Shown: positions 45,516 to 49,190 of the stretch, in pieces
Position numbering within the stretch: position 1 is the first letter of the stretch
How the letters are laid out: each line of letters opens with the position of its first letter
Assembly: GCA_913051655.1 (NCBI GenBank)
Contig: CAJXHI010000023.1
Coordinates: 1-49,190, forward strand
DNA length: 49,190 bases
Reading direction: 5' to 3'
DNA from: an uncultured Alphaproteobacteria bacterium
GTDB lineage: Bacteria > Pseudomonadota > Alphaproteobacteria > Rhodobacterales > Rhodobacteraceae
Translations under genes and position numbers: made by a program
The notes under the pieces: generated by a model
Told to the model about the DNA's origin: nothing
Seen by the model: only the letters and a program-made list of their open reading frames with translations
Database searches by the model: none

Positions 45516-45544
45516 GACTTAAGTCTCATTTTTGCAATAAATAA

Positions 45545-46228
45545 TTATTTTAGAAAGGTAGGCATGACCTTTAAATCTTCTGCGATATACTGCGGCTTCC
45601 AAGGAAGCCTGTCTAAAGGATCCCCTGCACGGTTTACCCAAACTGTGCAGAAGCCATATCCGGATGCTGCTGCTGCGTCCCACCCATTAGAAGACACAAA
45701 TAGCACTTCACCCTTTGCGCACGAAAACTCCTTGCCAACTAGATCGTAAACACTGGAGTCCGGTTTGAAAATGCCTGTGCTTTCCACAGAAAGAATCGCA
45801 TCAAGATCCGCATCTAATTTTGCTGATTGAACTGCACCGTTTAGCATATTAGGACTGCCATTTGACAAAATTGCCGTGTTCATGCCAAGAGATTTGAGAT
45901 CCTTCAACATTTGTGGAACCTCTGGATAAGCTTGAAGTTCCCAGTAAAGCTGCAACAATTTTTTTCTTAATGAATCATCTTGGTGAAGTTCCAAGCTTTC
46001 AAGCGCAAAGTCTAAGCCATCTTGAGTAACCTCCCAAAAATCGGTATGCGCTTTTGCAATGGCTCGCAGCCACGTGTATTGCAATTGTTTAGCTCGCCAG
46101 ATTTCTGCCAGTTTTGGCCAATGCTTTGCAAATGCACTTTGAGGATCCTCCTCTGCTACTAATCGCGCCGCGGCTGTTACATCAAAAAGGGTGCCGTAAG
46201 CATCAAATACGCAAGTTGTTATCTGCAC
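45545..46228 (-). CDS. L-2-haloacid dehalogenase (HAD type II)
   Basis: 227 residues. Every catalytic position of the L-2-haloacid dehalogenase L-DEX can be matched: Asp9 and Thr13 in FDAYGTLFD, Arg45 in WRAKQLQYTW, Ser in LSNGSP, Lys and Tyr in FKPDSSVY, and Ser/Asn/Asp in VSSNGWD. It hydrolyses 2-haloalkanoic acids to 2-hydroxy acids, using an aspartyl ester intermediate. The start is GTG at 46228 with AAGGAGG seven bases upstream. Such genes are common in marine roseobacters. It is followed by the dehydratase gene 29 bases on. Confidence 0.9.
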   Translation of the reverse strand: MQITTCVFDAYGTLFDVTAAARLVAEEDPQSAFAKHWPKLAEIWRAKQLQYTWLRAIAKAHTDFWEVTQDGLDFALESLELHQDDSLRKKLLQLYWELQAYPEVPQMLKDLKSLGMNTAILSNGSPNMLNGAVQSAKLDADLDAILSVESTGIFKPDSSVYDLVGKEFSCAKGEVLFVSSNGWDAAAASGYGFCTVWVNRAGDPLDRLPWKPQYIAEDLKVMPTFLK

Positions 46229-46337
46229 GATACCTCCTTAGTGATTTCTTTTAACATGAGTATAAGTTGAAAAAGAGATATGGGAAATTGTTTTTAGACA
46301 CTATTTTCTTTGCGTGTCTTAAGTCAATAAATTAAAT

Positions 46338-46359
46338 ACGGGCACACTGCGGCGCCCGT
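46338..46359 (-). terminator. Probable terminator of glnA
   Basis: ACGGGC (46338-46343) pairs with GCCCGT (46354-46359) around a ten-base loop. On the minus strand the hairpin lies about 28 bases after the glnA stop and is followed by an AT-rich run. It separates glnBA from the dehalogenase-dehydratase unit. Confidence 0.55.
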
Positions 46360-46386
46360 TTGTAATTGCTTGGGAAGAGATTTGAT

Positions 46387-47793
46387 TTAACAACTATAGT
46401 ACAACGCAAACTCGACAGGGTGAGGTGTGTGCTCATAGCTCTCAATTTCTTCCATCTTCAATTCAATGTAACCATTGATTTGATCCAAGGTGAACACGTC
46501 GCCTGCCAATAGGTAATCGTTATCAGCCTGCAATTCTTCCATTGCTTCACGTAAGCTTCCGCAAACCGTTGGAATTCCTGCAAGCTCTTCAGCTGGAAGG
46601 TCATAGAGGTTTTTATCCATCGCTTCGCCGGGATCGAATTTATTTTTAATTCCGTCAAGACCGGCCATCAGCAAAGCTGAAAAACACAGGTATGGGTTTG
46701 CAGATGGATCTGGGAAACGTGCTTCAACCCGTTTTGCTTTGGGGCTTTCGGTCCATGGAATACGGACACAACCTGAACGGTTGCGGGCAGAATAGGCGCG
46801 CAGAACTGGGGCTTCAAACCCAGGTATCAACCGCTTATAGCTGTTCGTACTCGGGTTTGTGAACGCGTTCAGAGATTTTGCGTGTTTCAGAATTCCGCCA
46901 ATAAACCATAGAGCTTCGTTGCTTAGATCCGCGTATTTGTCACCTGCAAAGAGCGGCTTGCCATCTTTCCAGATTGACATGTTACAGTGCATGCCTGTTC
47001 CGTTGTCCCCGGCAATCGGTTTTGGCATGAATGTCGCTGACTTGCCGTACGCTTGTGCAACATTATGAATAACATATTTGTACTTTTGCAGCTCGTCTGC
47101 CTGTTTTGTCAGGCTATCAAAAATCAAGCCCAATTCATGTTGGCAAGACGCCACTTCGTGATGGTGCTTATCTACTTTCATGCCCAAACGCTTCATAGTT
47201 GATAGCATCTCCGAACGGATGTCCTGACCGTCATCAATTGGGTTCACGGGGAAATAGCCGCCTTTTACACCCGGACGGTGTCCAGTGTTGCCTACTTCGT
47301 ATTCCGTGTCGGTGTTCCAAGATGCGTCCAGCGCATCCACTTCGTAAGACACTTTGTTTATTGAGTTTGAAAAGCGCACATCGTCAAAGAGGAAAAATTC
47401 TGCCTCGGGCCCAAAAAAAGCAGTATCGCCAATACCGGACGATTTCAAATACGCTTCCGCTTTTTCGGCAGTCCCTCGCGGATCTCGCTCATAAGCTTCA
47501 CCTGTGTCGGGCTCTACCACTGAACAATGTACACAGAGCGTCTTTTCCGCGTAGAAAGGGTCGATGTACGCGCTGTCGGTGTCCATCATCAATTTCATGT
47601 CGGATGCTTCGATTGATTTCCAACCGGCGATGGATGATCCGTCAAACATGAAACCTTCGTCAATAAAATCAGCATCAACATGGTTGGACATGACCGTCAC
47701 GTGCTGCAGCTTGCCGCGTGGGTCGGTAAAACGGATATCAACGTATTCTACGTCTTCCTCCGCAATAAGTTTCAAAACGCTGTCAGTGCTCAT
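46387..47793 (-). CDS. glnA: Glutamine synthetase type I
   Basis: 468 residues, type I-beta. N-terminal [21 protein letters not shown], the catalytic [14 protein letters not shown] region, the ATP-site [10 protein letters not shown] loop, and the adenylylation site NLYDLPAEE with Tyr397, the same number as in E. coli. It assimilates ammonia into glutamine and is switched off by adenylylation under GlnB control. It is 31 bases downstream of glnB, in one operon. Confidence 0.96.
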   Translation of the reverse strand: MSTDSVLKLIAEEDVEYVDIRFTDPRGKLQHVTVMSNHVDADFIDEGFMFDGSSIAGWKSIEASDMKLMMDTDSAYIDPFYAEKTLCVHCSVVEPDTGEAYERDPRGTAEKAEAYLKSSGIGDTAFFGPEAEFFLFDDVRFSNSINKVSYEVDALDASWNTDTEYEVGNTGHRPGVKGGYFPVNPIDDGQDIRSEMLSTMKRLGMKVDKHHHEVASCQHELGLIFDSLTKQADELQKYKYVIHNVAQAYGKSATFMPKPIAGDNGTGMHCNMSIWKDGKPLFAGDKYADLSNEALWFIGGILKHAKSLNAFTNPSTNSYKRLIPGFEAPVLRAYSARNRSGCVRIPWTESPKAKRVEARFPDPSANPYLCFSALLMAGLDGIKNKFDPGEAMDKNLYDLPAEELAGIPTVCGSLREAMEELQADNDYLLAGDVFTLDQINGYIELKMEEIESYEHTPHPVEFALYYSC

Positions 47794-47824
47794 TTAATAT
47801 TCCTCTTGAGTTCGCGTGGTTGAC

Positions 47825-48495
<671 letters not shown>

Positions 48496-48580
48496 GCGGG
48501 TGTGGCGGAATTGGTAGACGCACCAGATTTAGGTTCTGGCGCCGCGAGGCGTGGGGGTTCAAGTCCCTCCACCCGCACCA
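48496..48580 (+). tRNA. tRNA-Leu, anticodon UAG
   Basis: 85 bases including an encoded CCA end. The acceptor stem GCGGGTG pairs with CACCCGC. The D-arm begins TGGCGGAATTGGTAGACGC, a class II Leu-type D-loop. The anticodon stem CCAGA/TCTGG encloses TTTAGGT, giving anticodon TAG, which reads CUA and other CUN codons. The long variable arm GCGCCGCGAGGCGT and the T-loop GGTTCAAGTCC are standard. Confidence 0.95.
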
Positions 48581-49152
48581 CTTACTAGCTCAAATAAGAG
48601 AGCTACAACCACCCAAGCATCTGACAACACTCAGTAAATCTAATTGCTATGCCTAATGACTTAGCTGGACTTGTGATAAAAACCTGGACCAAAAGAGTCC
48701 TTTATACTTTTAATCGTGATTGCTACCACAACGTCACACAAAGATTTCCAACTAACCTGCAAAAACATTACATATGTTTACGAATAATCTGGAATACTAA
48801 AAAAATGTTTGCCAGCACTTCAAGAACGAGCGTGTTAGTTGCCGCTGCCTAGTTTGGTGAATACTAGTGTCACAGCCAGACGACTAACCCCATAATAATT
48901 GATTGGCATAAGTTTTGCCAAACGTCTGAAATAAAGTCGGCATGAACAAGGTTGTTGTTCTAATCGGTAACTTTATCTGATAATTGATCAAAAGGAAAAG
49001 CGAAACGCACAGGTCTTATATTTTGATTATATTTCAAGCTATAATTTATTTTTTTTATCTTGTTTGCGTAGCATTGGGGATATTTTTAATCTCAACAATA
49101 TTACGGCGGCTTTGGATCATGCGGATCAAACCGAAGGTGCGAAGAAGTTAAC
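48581..49152. other. 572-base AT-rich stretch without a supported gene
   Basis: A 67-codon frame at 48649-48852 lacks a ribosome binding site and is not credible. A small hairpin, TTGGCA (48903-48908) with TGCCAA (48916-48921), has no T-run after it. A frame ending in TGA at about 49155 reads NITAALDHADQTEGAKKLT, which looks protein-like but has no start in view. The stretch ends with GAAGAAG before a possible start at 49153. Confidence 0.4.
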
Positions 49153-49190
49153 ATGAAAAACTTTCCCCCAATCCATCAAGTCTGTGTCGA
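49153..49190 (+). CDS. Possible start of a gene cut by the window end
   Basis: ATG at 49153 is preceded by GAAGAAG eight bases upstream and opens a frame, MKNFPPIHQVCV, to the last base. Twelve residues are too few to identify a family or to exclude chance. Confidence 0.25.
   Translation, partial: MKNFPPIHQVCV

Noticed and set aside
48649-48852. 67-codon frame downstream of tRNA-Leu
   Set aside because: No ribosome binding site, unusual composition, and no domain; treated as noncoding.

Overview
The window looks like chromosome of a marine alphaproteobacterium of the order Rhodobacterales (Roseobacter group), with a base composition that appears moderately AT-rich for that group (judged by eye, not counted). 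The assignment rests on gene order (yajC-secD-secF-Mth938-like-ccmABCDG; argC-ccmE; glnB-glnA), on ArgC of the 342-residue type with a TGCN active-site motif, and on family-level similarity of most proteins to roseobacter proteins as I know them. No database search was possible.

Region 1 (1-17,100) is catabolic. A six-gene plus-strand operon (322-7439) encodes a dehydrocarnitine-cleaving BKACE enzyme, an SDR, an L-carnitine dehydrogenase fused to a betainyl-CoA thioesterase, an acyl-CoA dehydrogenase, an ADP-forming acyl-CoA synthetase and a CaiD-like carnitinyl-CoA dehydratase. Together these can account for gamma-butyrobetaine -> crotonobetainyl-CoA -> carnitine -> dehydrocarnitine -> glycine betaine. 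Converging on it is a minus-strand soxB-soxD-soxA-soxG operon for heterotetrameric sarcosine oxidase, which acts further down the same route (betaine -> dimethylglycine -> sarcosine -> glycine). An intact GlxA/AraC-type regulator is divergent from soxB. A second one, just downstream of soxG, is broken by two in-frame stop codons. Beyond lies a decayed stretch holding a class I glutamine amidotransferase pseudogene and a GntR remnant, then a LysR regulator.

Region 2 (17,290-34,730) is mostly core: indolepyruvate ferredoxin oxidoreductase, argC, two blocks of cytochrome c maturation genes (ccmE, ccmF, ccmH; and ccmA, B, C, D, G), an enoyl-CoA hydratase, serS, and yajC-secD-secF. An unexplained 928-base gap separates ccmE from ccmF.

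Region 3 (34,730-49,190) holds an MsbA-like ABC exporter, an AMP-forming acyl-CoA synthetase, a protein of unknown function with a glycosyltransferase-like N-terminus, a minus-strand run of MFS transporter, Zn-alcohol dehydrogenase and enolase-superfamily enzyme, an L-2-haloacid dehalogenase with a threonine dehydratase, glnB-glnA, and a tRNA-Leu(UAG). Several long intergenic stretches look like decaying sequence. The most distinctive content is the butyrobetaine/carnitine/sarcosine catabolic island and the signs of gene loss around it.
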